From Dichomitus squalens LYAD-421 SS1 (lineage: Eukaryota; Basidiomycota; Agaricomycetes; Polyporales; Polyporaceae), in NCBI RefSeq assembly GCF_000275845.1, contig NW_006766917.1, positions 145,033 to 209,032 of the forward strand: 64,000 nt of DNA. The letters run 5' to 3'. This document shows, one piece after another, positions 1 to 12,011 of the stretch. Position numbers and translations under genes: made by a program. The number at the start of each line of letters is the position of its first letter. The first letter of the stretch is position 1. The notes under the pieces were generated by a model. It searched no databases. It was given only the letters and a program-made list of their open reading frames with translations, and was not told the DNA's origin.

Positions 1-1270
1 ACCGAAATATATGGGAGCTCAGAGGTTGTCGTTGTTACGTTCGAATGTTGGTGGATTCAATGTCGTAGTGTTTTGGACAATGATTATTGTCCAGGGTCTA
101 TGACAGCGTAACTCGTGCCACCCCCTCGCCGCTTTACATCTGCTTTGTCTCTAGTAGTATATAGGTTAAGGGCTCGCAGCCCAGGATCCTCGTCCCCTCG
201 CCCTTCGGGAGCTCGCGCTCCTCGAGCTTTCGTTTTTGCACCCGCCCTTCCGCTGCCCCTTTTTGGTTCCGCTTAGCTACGTCTCATGTATCAGGTACAT
301 TCGCCTTCCGCCGGCTTGAGCTCGGCCCACCGGTCGCGCGAGAGAGCGGTGGCGACACGGACTCGGTGGTCCCGCGCAGCTTCCGTAGCGCGCGCCCAAT
401 ACCATCGTTTTCCGTCCTGCCTGAGTTTAGCGTGCATAGACTCTTATTGTAGTTGTAAATGGAGATGATGAAGTTCCTCTCCTGTCGTGATGGCTACAAT
501 GAATGAAATACTTATGCCTGGGGATTTGACGGCTGTGGTCACGTCTTGAGCTCGTTGTATGCCTTGACTTACTATAACTTATACAGTGTTGCGCGTGAAT
601 CTGGAGTGCCAGCGCTCCCTCTGGTGGCGCACCCTTTTTCATCTAGCGTCTCGCCCCTTCGCTCGCTTCTATCTCTTCAGCATATGTTGACAACCCCCCA
701 TGCTGGCTCCTGCTGCTATAGCCAGTTTTTCTGATTAAGTACGCCGTCTGCGCTTCCATCTCCATCATCTTCCATTTCTTGACAACCCGGGGATAGTGTG
801 CTGAGCACCTCGCGAATCCCTACATTTACTGGCACGAGGATACTGCATGTTATCATGACGCGCAGCTCGTTGCTTTCCCCCTTTTCCCTGATCTTCTTGT
901 AAACTCTAAGTATGGACGAGATAGTGAAGGTATGTGCGTGCTCTCCAAGTTGCGCGATGCCCGTCGTCTACCATTGAAGAGCGCGGCGCTCAATTGGACA
1001 CATCCGGACCATTTTGCATGCGTCGGGCTCTCGCGCCATTCACTCGACGCCAAATTTTGTCACCCAAGCCCGTGGACTACACTTCGCTCGCTAGGCATGC
1101 GGTCACCTGGGTCTGTTGGACAAAACAACACGAGATGAACCTGGGACCTTTCGGCCAGCTGTGAATCGCAGTTGAAGAGCGCTAACACTGTCGTTCCTGT
1201 TCCTGAGCTTGAAACTGCCGATGATGGGGGCAACGATCATCATCGAAATACGGTATGCTGTACATATGAG
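1..1270. other. No gene recognised
   Basis: Only short open frames occur here and none shows a family signature, a plausible exon chain or a signal peptide. A pyrimidine-rich block around 180-270 looks promoter-like, but no start codon with coding character follows it. No tRNA or repeat was recognised. Confidence 0.5.
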
Positions 1271-1696
1271 TGGATGACTTCCCATAAGGATCTACGGCTC
1301 TGGAGTGTCCGTAGACATATATCGGAGCTCTAATCTGTCCAGAGATCTCGGGCGCTCAATGATCAGGCCGGGATATCCGGAGAGCGTCTAATGCTATGCA
1401 CGTGCTCTTTTGCGCCTTACATCAGCACCCAATGTAGTAGGCGATTGATCCCAACACAATTTGTAATGATGGCACCTTCCTTTCGAGTCGTTTACGACCT
1501 CAAGCGAGCTTCTACGGCTGCGTTTAGGTCTAGAAAGGGGGGTCGACCCCCCCTTCTAGATTTTGGGCGCTTGCAGCATCTACGGACGTCGGCCTCGAAA
1601 GCGGAGTACAAATCGGCATCGGCACCTCGGCGGATAGGACACTTTCAGTATCTACGGACGACAAAATGGCCGTAGATCCTTATGGGAAGTCATCCA
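1271..1696. repeat. MITE-like inverted-repeat element, 426 bp
   Basis: The two ends are perfect inverted repeats of 28 bp: the left end (1271-1298) begins TGGATGACTTCCCATAAGG and the right end (1669-1696) is its exact reverse complement. The interior holds no coding frame. It contains a near-perfect 32-bp palindrome at 1529-1560 (TCTAGAA, a G run, TCGA, a C run, TTCTAGA) and repeated TCTACGG/CCGTAGA motifs that can fold into small hairpins. Size, perfect termini and lack of coding capacity fit a miniature inverted-repeat transposable element. I do not see a clear target-site duplication, so the superfamily is unknown. Confidence 0.7.
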
Positions 1697-1874
1697 GTAA
1701 ACACGTCGGAGGCGATGCCGGCAACTTGCCAGAACTTGAACGTGGAAGGGTTGTCATCTACTTCTTGGGTCCATACACCCGACCTTTTCGTGCGGTATAA
1801 CCCAATTGTCACTTGAACCAAGAGAATACGGCGCTGTTACGACGTAGCCTAGCTGCTGTCACCACTCTAACGAC

Positions 1875-3135
1875 ATGGGTACCGCATCGATCCTCACGGA
1901 AGTGATCACAACCGGACTGGTCAGCTTTGGGTTTGGTGTCATTCCTATACTCACGACGTCGCGTGAGTGGAGTCATCCTGACCCATCGTCCTCAATCTCA
2001 CTAGCTAGAGATGCAGCGTCTCGCTTGTCGGCACTCGCGACCATCGCGACCGGATTCCTTCTCGTGATATGGCTCAGCCTGTGAGCCTCCTCTTACAGCG
2101 GTAGGTACTGGAGCGAACCGCTCACGATGATCTTCTGCTGCACGCGTATAGGCTGGTAGGGACCCTAGCGTTCCACCTCTTTTCGGGCGAAGAACCGGCA
2201 CCAGTCTCATCGGCAACATCCGCTCTTCTGTTCATCGCTGGCTTCCTGTTGTCGCTGGTAGCCGAGCGCAGACTCTCCTCCAGCTTGCTCCGCGTCGGCC
2301 GTCTGATACGCAAGTCCCAGCCACGTCCGGAGCCGGCCACGCATCCAAGCACAGACCATGCGCAGGATGGCACGAGGCTCGAAGGTGTCGAGAACCCAGA
2401 AAGCTCCGTTGCGCAATCAGTCACCCAATCCCCGGCTGGTGAACACGCACCGCCTCTCCTCGAACGGGACGAACTTCGCGTCTACATGTTCGCATACGCG
2501 CTGATCATCCAGGTATTCCTGGAGGGTGCCACTGTGGCGCATCAGGTCATGGGACTATCGGAGACGGTACCAAGTCGCGTCGAGGAGGAACAGACCATTG
2601 AACTCGCCGACTCAGACAAGACATCCATGGCCATAGTTCATGGTATGAAGCAATGACACCCATGTCTATCTCATCCCACATCGGCGTCGCTGACAACTTG
2701 CAACCAGGCATGATTGCTTTTGTCCTCACCACGACGCTCCTCACGGCCAAATTTTCGAAGCTCGAATGCGAGCGGCACTTGTTCTATTTGGTCATCTCCG
2801 GGCCCTTGGCGGCAATACTCTTGAGTTTCGTGATATGGCTCTTCCAAATCAAGACCGCACAGTACGAATTCGCTGAAACAGTCTTGAATTCGATCACAGT
2901 AAGCCAAGATCATCGCCTATCATGTGGGTTCAGCTCAACTAACCGGTCAACGTCGTAGGCAGGCATGTTCACATACAGTACCGTCGCTGTCAGGTTATCG
3001 CTTGGCAAATTGCAAGGTAACACGGGAAGAAGCATGCGCAAAACACTTCTACTGCTGGCGACGGGGGCTTGTGGACCCTTCGTCGTTGAGATAGCATTCC
3101 AGCTGCTTGCAGCATTTTTGCTATCCACTTCATAG
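1875..3135 (+). CDS. ZIP-family (Atx2/SLC39A9-like) membrane protein, degenerate metal sites
   Basis: Four exons (1875-2080, 2152-2642, 2708-2898, 2959-3135) join in phase to 354 residues. The pattern matches the ZIP subfamily of yeast Atx2 and human SLC39A9, which move divalent metals or manganese across Golgi-type membranes. An early helix reads SALATIATGFLL and runs into LLVGTLAFH, a second helix ends SLVAERR, and a late helix reads TAGMFTYSTVAV where SLC39A9 has AGTFLYVATV. An acidic or Ser/Pro-rich loop separates the halves. The usual HxxxDG metal motif is QVFLEG here (His to Gln, Asp to Glu), although the His before the next helix is kept (IVHGMIAF). Membership is an inference from motif order. 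The substituted ligands suggest altered or lost metal transport. Confidence 0.72.
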
Positions 3136-4863
3136 AAGGATCCACCCTATGGATGGCCTTCGACATGCGTCTCACCAGTTTTGTTTGAGGCAACTATCTG
3201 TTCATTCCCAGACCTCGGAAAATCCTCAATTATGTTGGGCTAGTATGGTGTATTGTCGCGGTCGGACATCGGTCGGCGCAGGGCAGCGGAGAAGCGGACA
3301 GACTTCTGGCTGCGTAGCGCATTCAGAGGTAGTGCTCATCAACTACCAGACCAAGGATATAGAGGCCTTGGCTTGATAGCATAAATTACCATCTGTATTG
3401 GTCATTTCGTTTATCATGCTCTACGTTCGGTTGACATACTTATGCCAATTTGAAGTGCTGCATCTACTGCAATGCTCTATCCCAACGACCCGGATTGCAG
3501 CGTAGGGCGGCGAAGAGCTCGAGGCCCGCGTCGGCAATAATTGTGGGTGGGAGCATCTACCAACGTTCATCCCACCTCGGGGGGGGGGGGGGCGGAGATT
3601 GCAACCATGCGAGTTACTTTGTGCTCCAGAATGGGAGCGATGAGGTCGCAGGTCGTCCTACTCGTCTGCCGGTGAAAGCGCCACACTAGTTCTCGTGCCC
3701 CGTGAACTCTCTGTGGCCGTCGGTACTGAGCGACCAGATCCACCAAGGGACCAGCTTGACGATTCTTCCGTCAACAGCGGCGCTCTGGAAGCCTGGGAGT
3801 CGAATTTTATGATATACAGAGTCAAAGGCGCGGCGAAGGGAAGACATGTCAACACGCATGTTTCAGATCGCTACTCTACAACATGGCTTGATACTGTGCA
3901 TATGCTAGATCCATGAGCGGCAAATACGTCGGGATGACTTTAGCTGGCATATCTTGACAGCTAAGGGAAACATCAAGAGCGGAAAAGAGCGAAGAGACCA
4001 CAGGGAGTCGCGGGAGTATTCCCGTAGCCCGGATCCCAACTCTTGAATGGTACCACCGAAGTCGAGACTGAACGCGAGCAAGCGAGGCCAAACCCGCAGT
4101 GAACGCCTTCCTACGCTACCCCAGCACACGCTCCGAGGAACGCGGAGCGAATGTATGTAGTGATACCAGTCGACCACTGGGAGCGCGATAAGCGGTTGGA
4201 AGCCGCTGAAAAAAGATCGCCGAACGGGCTCCTTGCAGATGCGCACAGCTCTGGGTCCATGCTGATGTCGTCCATCAAGAGCTAGAGTCCAGAGTTTGGT
4301 AGGCCCCTCGGCGAGTGTATTTTCGGATAGGCACGGGTGCTGTAGTACTACTGTTATTTCGGTCGCTTGTCAGCTTCGCAACAGCGACAAGGATGCTCTG
4401 GAAGGGTGCCGGGCATAAATTTTGCGGCAACACAGAGGGCTCGAAACGAATGAGAGCAGTGGGGGGTGGGCCAGAAGAACATGAAGTGGTGAAAGCTGCG
4501 CTGCGGGATGGAGGAGAGAGTCAAGAGAGGACGATGATGGTCGGGAACATCGGGGGACGGCAGGCGCCTAGGTGAGTCCGCCGCAGCGACCAGTGTCTGG
4601 TTGCGAGGAGAGCTTCGATTGGGGCGACTGTAGATCAGCTCAGGCCTGTCTCCTCCCCTCGCCGTCTCCCTTGTCTCCCTCCTTCCTTGCTCGCTGCACC
4701 CGCCAACTTGGTCGAGGAAACAGACCTCCGCAGGTCGGATTTGGCGCTGGGCAGCGCTGGGTCATTCGTGTCACTCTCATCGGTCTTCGTTCTCCTTGGC
4801 TTTCTCATACAGCATCTTCTCTGGCGGTACTGCGCGCGGGCATTCCCCTCACAGTCCTTTCTA
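3136..4863. other. Intergenic, no gene recognised
   Basis: No open frame here has a recognisable domain or a supported exon chain. A run of 14 G residues occurs at 3579-3592. The last few hundred bases must hold the promoter and leader of the following ADAM gene, but I see no convincing TATA box. Confidence 0.5.
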
Positions 4864-7800
4864 ATGTACTCCCACCACCACATATGCTGGCTTCTGGTCG
4901 TCCTGCTTGCTGGCTTCCATTCGGCCTCAGGTATGTCCTTCTAGTCCTGCGATCGGACTGTGTTATCCTCCCGGACCGTCTCCGGCAAGCCAGCCGGTCG
5001 ACTCCTTCTCTCGTCCTAGCCCACACGAGTCTATTTCCACGCTCCAGCGACTCGGAACTGTACGGGATTCTGTAAGATTGCAAGGTTTGGATGTTGGAGC
5101 GAACACCACTCGACTGGTGGATTTAGGTGGTGACCGAGAGGCGGCTCGTGTTTATGATGGTCGTGAGTTTGTCCGCTTTGCGCGATCTTCTCTGGCGGTT
5201 GGCCCGGTCGCTCACCCTGATAGCGGGTATCGCGTTTACCGCACAATGTCAAGGAGTGTGTCGGCGGAGGTTTGCTCTCGCTCGTGTTGTGCGATTGCAG
5301 GACGAGGCCTATATGCGCATTCTACTTGCTACCGCGTTCTTGCTTCGCATGATCGTACGACACCCTTGCATGAATTATGGTCCTCAGCGAGCATTCTGAT
5401 CCTCTCTAGGAATTGTGCGTGCAGATGACATCCTTCCTTCACTTGATCCACACATCTGGAGCTGTGGCCATTTTCATGTCACCCGCGTAATGCTCATCCC
5501 ACTGTCATTCAACGCCCTCGCAAGGCTTATACAAAGAGCTGAACTGCGTCGAAAGGCGTGGGCAATGTCTTGCTGCGGATTTGAAATAGCGCACTAGTTC
5601 TGGAAGCGCACGGCGGCCGCTCCCATGAAGCGCACAGATCTGGCGTAAGGAGCACATCTCTTGCATGCGCGGGTGCAGAGTGTATCTGCAGTGTTAATGT
5701 CGAGATCCTCGTCATTGAACATTTAGCACACTCGACGCCCCTCTTCAAGCATGGTTTCACGTTTGTGACGTCTACCGTATATCATACTGACTAAATAATC
5801 TCTAGCACTCAGTGCTCCCGCCCGGCCATTGAGGCGACTATCACACCCTTCGACGCTGTCAATAGATATCCTACCTCGACGGCAATCTCCACCCATCCTT
5901 GGAAAGCGCTCTCTCCCAATAGACTCACCTGTCCTCCACCACACCGACTCCTTCCGTCTCACCCTCACCGCGTTCGATGAAACCTTTTACATCCACCTCC
6001 GCCCAAATGACCATCTCATCCACCCCGCCGCCCGCGTAAACTACTACAAGACCGGGCCCGATGGCCAGTCCGTGCTCACTCGCACAGAGCCCATCCTCCG
6101 CGAATCAGTGAAGGCCTACTGGGGCGAAGTCATCCCCGCGCACGTCTCGCCCGACCGCCTCCGCGAGGACACCGCAGGGGTCATCCCCCGCCCGTCCGGG
6201 ATCTATGAGCTCGGCTGGGCGCGCATCACCGTGTACGACCAGGGCGATGCGGACGCAGGGCGGCCCCCAGTATTCGAGGGCGCGTTCTCCGTGAATGGAG
6301 TGACGCACCACGTGCAGACCAAGGCGAACTACCTCCGTAACAAGCACGCGCTCGACCCGCACATCGAGCTCGACGATGCGCATCCAGACGCGAACCTCGT
6401 CATCTGGCGCGACTCGGACGTGATGAGCAAGCACGAGCATGAGCGGATCCTGGGACTCGATGTCAGCTCGCCGAAGGCGCATGGTCATGGCGAGACGTGT
6501 GGGCACGATCGGATGGACTTCAATACGGACCCGCTGCAGAACGAGGCGATCAGGAAGGTCCCCCCTCCACCGTATACGCCATGGTACGACGCGTTCGGGT
6601 TCTTGCACTCTGCGACGAACTTCTCGAAGCGCGACGATGTCGCTGGCGGCGGGATGGGTATCGAGTGCGTGTTGTCTCCTTACCAAAGTTGACTGTGTTT
6701 ATGCTGAACATGTTTTACAGCTTCTCGGGTTACATTGGCCAGACTGCCGGCTGCCCGACGTCGCAGAAAATCGTATATATGGGCGTCGCTGCGGACTGCG
6801 AGTACACCAGTAAGTATGGCTCGACGGGGAACGCGACTCGGGCTATCATCACCAACTGGAACACCGCGAGCGCACTCTACAAGGTCGGTTACTACAGCTG
6901 ATTAATGTGCGACAGATGCTCTAATAGCGTCTGCAGACGACCTTCCAAGTCAGCCTGGGCATTGTTGAGCTGCAAGTGCATGAGCCAGAGTATGTGCAGT
7001 TTCTCCTGTCAGAGTGGACCGACCGCTCATAGTCGCATGCAATTGTCAGATGCCCTTCCACCGCAACCTCTGATGCACCTTGGAACGTTGCGTGTTCGGA
7101 GTCCGTCACTCTGAACGACCGGCTCTCCATCTTCTCTGGCTGGCGAGGCCAGAAGGGCAATGACGGTGCTGGCCTCTGGCATCTCATGAGCGGCTGCCCG
7201 ACCGGCTCCGAGGTCGGGATCGCCTGGCTTGCGACGCTCTGTCAGCAGACGTCCTCAGGCTCTTCGCCCTCGATCGTGTCCGGTACCGCGGTGTCCACGT
7301 CTGGGCGTACCGAATGGCAGGTTATTGCACATGAAATCGGGCATAACTTCGGCGCTATCGTGAGTTTCTTCTTGTCTCTTTGGCTGAATGCTTCATTCAT
7401 ATGACCCTGCGGCTCCCATAGCATGATGTAAGTTCTTCCGTCGGGGATGCACGTTCTCCAGATTCCGTACTGACGAGAATTACAGTGCGCGGACGGATGC
7501 TCCTGCAGCAATGGGTGTGAGACAGACTCGGTCAATTGCTGTCCTCTGTCGACGACGACGTGTGACGCTAACTCGCAGTACATCATGAGCCCCGTTGCGG
7601 AGACAGGAGAGATGCAGTTCTCCCCTTGCAGTATCGGCAACATCTGTACGTGCATCACTCCCACCTTTTCGTTCACAACGCCCCAACCTAACACTCCATC
7701 ACCAGGCTCCCTCATGTCCGGAGCTGCAGGCGGGCACACAAACACCACCTGCCTCATCGATCCTAACGCGATGGCCTCACTCACGACGTCCAAGCCGGTC

Positions 7801-9127
7801 ATCACGCTACAGATGTGCGGCAACGGCATCGTCGAGTCGGGCGAGGACTGCGACCCCGGTCTCGGCTCCAATTCCACCTGCTGCGACGCGTCGACGTGCA
7901 AGTTCAAGAAAGGCGCCGTGTGCGATCCAGACTCGTCCCAGTGCTGCACCGACTCGTGCACTTTTGCACCGAGCACGCAGGTGTGTCGGCCGGCCAAGGA
8001 CGCTACGTGCGACACGGCGGAGATGTGCACAGGCTCGAGCGCGACGTGTCCCCCAGACGTGTTTGCGTCGAACGGGAAGAGCTGCGGGTCAAATGGGCTG
8101 GCGTGTGCGAGCGGGCAGTGTACTTCTCTCTCTCGTAAGTCTTCTCTGTCGCGACAATTGACGTCCGGAGGCGGTGGGTACTGACTAGATGTGCCATAAT
8201 GCAGAGCAATGCCAACTCGTCGGCGCGTCCATGGGTCTCAGCAAGGCGTGCCCCAGCAATGACGACAAGTCGTGCCAGGTCTCGTGTCAGGATCCGAACA
8301 ACTCGAACCAGTGTGTCGTCCTTCAGTCGGCACTGATTGATGGCTCGCCTTGTGGCTACGGCGGAACGTGCATATCCGGGAACTGCAAACCTGGAAGCTG
8401 GCAGAATTTCTTTAAGGTGATAGATATATACACATGGCCGTTACACGTGTCGATACTGACGATCCGCAACCTCGGTCAGTCATGGTACACCCACAACCTC
8501 CAGATTTCCATCCCGGTGACGGTCATTGTGGGCCTCATCGTGCTCCTCATCCTCTATGCCATCGCTCGTTGTATGTTGTCTCATTCTGTAAGCTTACTGT
8601 ACGGTGTACTCATGGGATGTCTAGGTATCATGCGGTCGCGCCGCTCGAAGCCAGCCAGAACCGCCCAGAGGATACCGAGCTACCCGGGCCCTCCTCCGAT
8701 GAACTTCGCCCCATCGGCAATGGTCCGCCAGAACTCCAGTTCGACTCCCATGTACGGACCGAACGTACCTGTCTCCGTGGCAGCGGCCGGTGGTGGTGGC
8801 GCCGCGGCCGCGGTTGCGCCCCGGCAAAGCAGCAGATCCTCTCGCTCGCAGCACTCTAGCGGCTCGGTAGCTCTTCAAGGTCAACAGCGGCCTGGCCGCA
8901 CAAGCCATTCAAGCCGCTCTAGCGCAGGGAGCGGAGGTCCCGCCGGCCCTGCGCCCGCACGTCGAACGTCTGGCGGCAGCAACAGCGTCGTCTCCGGCGG
9001 TGCCAGGCAATCACGCCAGGGCAGTGGGCACTACGCACCGGCGTTCCCTATCGAGCCCATTCGGAACAGTCGCATGGACTGGGTGGACGATACGGTGTAC
9101 AACGGTCCTGCGCATGGGCGGAGATAG
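4864..9127 (+). CDS. ADAM-family membrane zinc metalloprotease
   Basis: Eleven exons (4864-4930, 5806-6664, 6721-6883, 6937-6989, 7050-7359, 7422-7427, 7486-7645, 7706-8134, 8205-8416, 8480-8570, 8625-9127) give 950 residues. Exon 1 encodes a signal peptide ending in LLVVLLAGFHSAS. A prodomain of about 240 residues follows, then a reprolysin-type catalytic domain with the complete zinc site HEIGHNFGAIHD at residues 475-486. A Cys-rich disintegrin domain starts near CGNGIVESGEDCDPG (about 577), followed by a Cys-rich region, one membrane helix (about 762-783) and a Ser/Gly/Arg-rich cytoplasmic tail. Fungal ADAMs shed surface proteins, and all catalytic ligands are present, so it should be active. 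Two oddities: an 875-nt first intron and a 6-nt exon carrying the last zinc-binding His. The signal-peptide exon is the least certain part. Confidence 0.9.
4931..5805 (+). other. Unusually long first intron of the ADAM gene (875 nt)
   Basis: The donor GTATGT follows the signal-peptide exon and the acceptor CTCTAG precedes the prodomain exon. The phase-1 join gives an Ala codon and reads on in frame (SASALSAPARPLRRL). All other introns of this gene are 54-70 nt. No transposon ends or coding domain were recognised inside. Upstream and closer to exon 2 there is no other ATG followed by a hydrophobic stretch, which supports the join. Confidence 0.6.
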
Positions 9128-9858
9128 GATTCATAGGTGGGCTAGGCGTTGATGTTGGACCGCGTTGTTGTTGTCGTTTTTCGTTCGTGTCGTCGGGCCG
9201 CTTCGCTTTGCTGGCGAATCAAGTAGTCGTTTGGAGCTTTTGCTCGTCAGTCATCCCAGGACTTGTATTTTTATTGTCAACCAGAACGAGGAAGCAAAGT
9301 AGGTGTGATCATGGCGCACTGTTCGCGAAGCATTGAATGCTACGTGAACCTCCGACACCACTGCTCCTGTCCCTGAAGTTCCTGCATCATGCCGACCTTC
9401 TATCTCGTCTGTCAATGGACGTCCAGACATAATCGCAGTTCAATGATTGTTGCCGAAGATATCTAAGTTACCAACACGACTAGATTAAGTTACGCTACAG
9501 GCAGGAAGTCAAGGGTGGATGCTATAATGGGTGTCTTATCAACTGATGATATGAATCTCGTGTTTACGATAGAAATAGAACGAAAGCAAGACCAGGAGGA
9601 CAAAAAGCAACGTACACGCGGAGTATCGTGGTATCGGCGTAGCCTGAACAGTGAAAGAATGCGAAAGCTAAACTACTCGATACATGTACACGTTTTCGTC
9701 TCTCGAAGAGAAAGTCTCCTCCTTCGCCGAGCCCACAACTGAATAAGGAACCAGAACAAGCCGTACGTATGCACACACGAAGCCGCCGCGAATGACACGA
9801 TCACGATGTCCTGCAGTCTTCTCCCCACCCCAAAGATCCCGTCAACCCTCAACCGAGC
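9128..9858. other. Convergent intergenic region
   Basis: This is the shared 3' flank of the ADAM gene and the opposite-strand aspartic-protease-like gene. No coding exon is recognised. It should hold the transcript ends of both genes. Confidence 0.6.
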
Positions 9859-12011
9859 TCACACCGCGCTCTTCGAGTCCCCAAACGTCGGCTGTTGATT
9901 AGGCGTAGTCGGCGCGCTGCCGAACCCGCTCGTCGTCGTCGCCGTCGTCATGACCGTATCGCGCCTATACACCCCCTTCTCGCTCGGGAACCCGCCCGCC
10001 CGCGGCCCCGGGCTCACCACCGACGACGAGCCCCCCGCCTCGCTCGCCTCCTCGTACGACGGCGGGAGCTGCGGCAGCGGGCCCGCATCGCGGTCCAGCA
10101 GCGGCACCCCCGCGTGCGGGGACACCGGCGGGCTCCCGTACGCGGACGCGGACAGCGACGGGTGGTGCCCGAGCGCGGAGGCGCCACTGTCGCCCCCAAA
10201 GGTGTACGGCTCGACGGTGCTCGCGACCTTGTGCTCCTCCTCGAGCTCCGCCGCGCGGCGGAAGAAGGTGTTGTCCTGCCTGCGGCGGATGATATAGAAC
10301 GCGAGGAGGCCGAGCGCAACGACGCCCGCGACGCCGCCGACGGTGCCGCCGACGATCGCGCCGATGTCGCGTGACTTGGAGGAGGCCGCGCGCGGGGCGA
10401 ACGCGATCGACGCGGAGCCGTCTTTCGGGATGTTGAAGATGCTGTGTATATGCGCGCATACACGGTCAGCTCGCCCCGCACGCAGGCGCAAGAGATAAAG
10501 AGAAGAACGTACACGTAGAGCTGAGAGATCCAGGTCTGCCCAAAGATGTACTGCGTCACCGAGTCGTCCGCAAAGCCCTCGATGATGCTGATACACGTGC
10601 CGTCGCTCTGCTTCTGCACGAGCAGGGACTGGTCGACGCTGAACTGTTGCGAACCGATGGAGACCGTGAACTGGATGGCGGTGTTACAGGGCACCTCCCA
10701 CGAGACGGTCTGGCCCGGAATCGTTGACTTCTGCACCAGCTGCGAGCCTGAGATCGCGTCATCTGGATAGAAGGATGAGCACAAAGTGAACATCAAAGTT
10801 CGGGTCATAGGCGCCTGCATCGTTACGAGGCAATACACGAAGAGTACAACTCACATATTAGACGCGCCTCAGAGCCAGGGAGGTAGATGCCCGAGTAATA
10901 CGGGTCGATGTTCGCCATGAAGCTCGCGCTCGAGAGCCCATTGCTCCCGATCTTCGCCGACCACCCGTCGAGCTGCACGGTCAAGTCCGGCTGCTGGTTG
11001 CCCGCGATGTACCCGCTCGTGACGCCGCCCTGTGCGGTCGTCCACGACACCTGGCTCGCCTTGTACGCGGACGGGTCCGGCTGCTGCCAGTGGATCGTGC
11101 CCGCGTCCTGGTCCGCGAGCGACGGCGCCCCAGGTGCGATCGAGAGCTTGTCCGTCGAGTTCCCGGGGATGACCGGGGACGGGTTGAGCATCATGCCGAA
11201 CGTGAAGTTCGCCGCCTCGGGATTGCGGATGTAGTACTGCCCGTAGAGGCCGTCGTCGAAGCTCGCGCTGAACCCGGCGGCGGTCGTCGGCTGCTTGAGC
11301 GTGCCGAGGCCGAGGAGGCCCGAGATGCCGTCCTGGAACGGGCTGCCCGGGGAGGTGTTGTTCATGAGGACGACGGTCTGGTTCGTGTACGACCAGGGGG
11401 CGCCCGAGGTCGTCGGGAGCGTGCAGTTCTCCTTCATGAGCGAGCCGCTGAAGTTCCCTGCGCCGAGCGACATGGCGGGCTGTCCGCTCAGACTCTTGGC
11501 TTCCGGGGAGAGCGAGATGTCGTAGCTGCGCACGGAGATTAGCACGTCGTCTGCGGCGGAAGGGTCCGGCAGACAGTCGAATTTGACGAGGATTGCTCCG
11601 CCATCAGGCCTCCGCCGGGTACATACTCGGACCACGGCCGGCGCTGAGGGCTTCGCGTTCCCACCACAGTGGCCGTCCGCAAGCCGAGCCGAAGGTCGAT
11701 GCAAAGGACTTACAGAGGAGTGTCACTACAGTCGCTACATCCCTTGCTCGCGACGGAGACGTATCCAAGACTAGTCGTAAGAGTGAAGTTGAAGTTCTGG
11801 ATCGTACCAGCTCCTTGGGTACCCTAGAAATGGTATAAGCACGATGTAATAGAGTGACGCAGACTGTGCTGGGACTCACCATGGTTACCCCCAGCATTGG
11901 CCGCCCTCCACTGCTTAAGATGACAGGAACATTGAGTCTTGGAGGGGGCGTGAAGGCCGCGTACGCGCATGATGCGCAGAGCGAGAGTACGAGGGGAGTC
12001 TTCGTGAACAT
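9859..12011 (-). CDS. Membrane-anchored aspartic-protease-like protein, probably inactive
   Basis: Five exons (12011-11880, 11823-11714, 11609-10855, 10762-10513, 10441-9859) give 609 residues. There is a signal peptide (LVLSLCASCAYA), a pepsin-like (A1) fold of about 390 residues, a Gly/Val-rich membrane helix near 443-467 followed by IIRRR, and a Ser/Pro-rich tail. The A1 fold shows in GLLGLG, in the C-terminal lobe (GIYLPGSEA, then VSWEVPCNT) and in FGQTWISQLYVIFN, where active enzymes have ILGDxFLxxxYxVFD. The first catalytic motif DTGS is replaced by TTSL (Thr60 for Asp). The second keeps Asp316 but reads DPY instead of DTG or DSG. I infer a non-catalytic cell-surface protein. The acceptor of exon 3 (GGAG) is weak, so a few residues there are uncertain. 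Confidence 0.8.

Noticed and set aside
4572..5075. 167-codon plus-strand frame overlapping the ADAM signal-peptide exon
   Set aside because: It has no domain, and a shorter frame at 4864 gives a proper signal peptide with a splice join to the ADAM prodomain.
6105..6686. Long minus-strand frame opposite the ADAM prodomain
   Set aside because: It is an antisense shadow of a GC-rich exon; the Arg/Val-rich composition is typical of such shadows.
7242..8030. 262-codon minus-strand frame opposite the ADAM catalytic and disintegrin exons
   Set aside because: It runs across three introns of a secure gene and has no domain of its own.
10014..10838. Arg/Ser-rich C-terminal part of a minus-strand frame
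   Set aside because: The true coding path leaves this frame through an intron at 10512-10442; the rest is an out-of-frame reading of the next exon.
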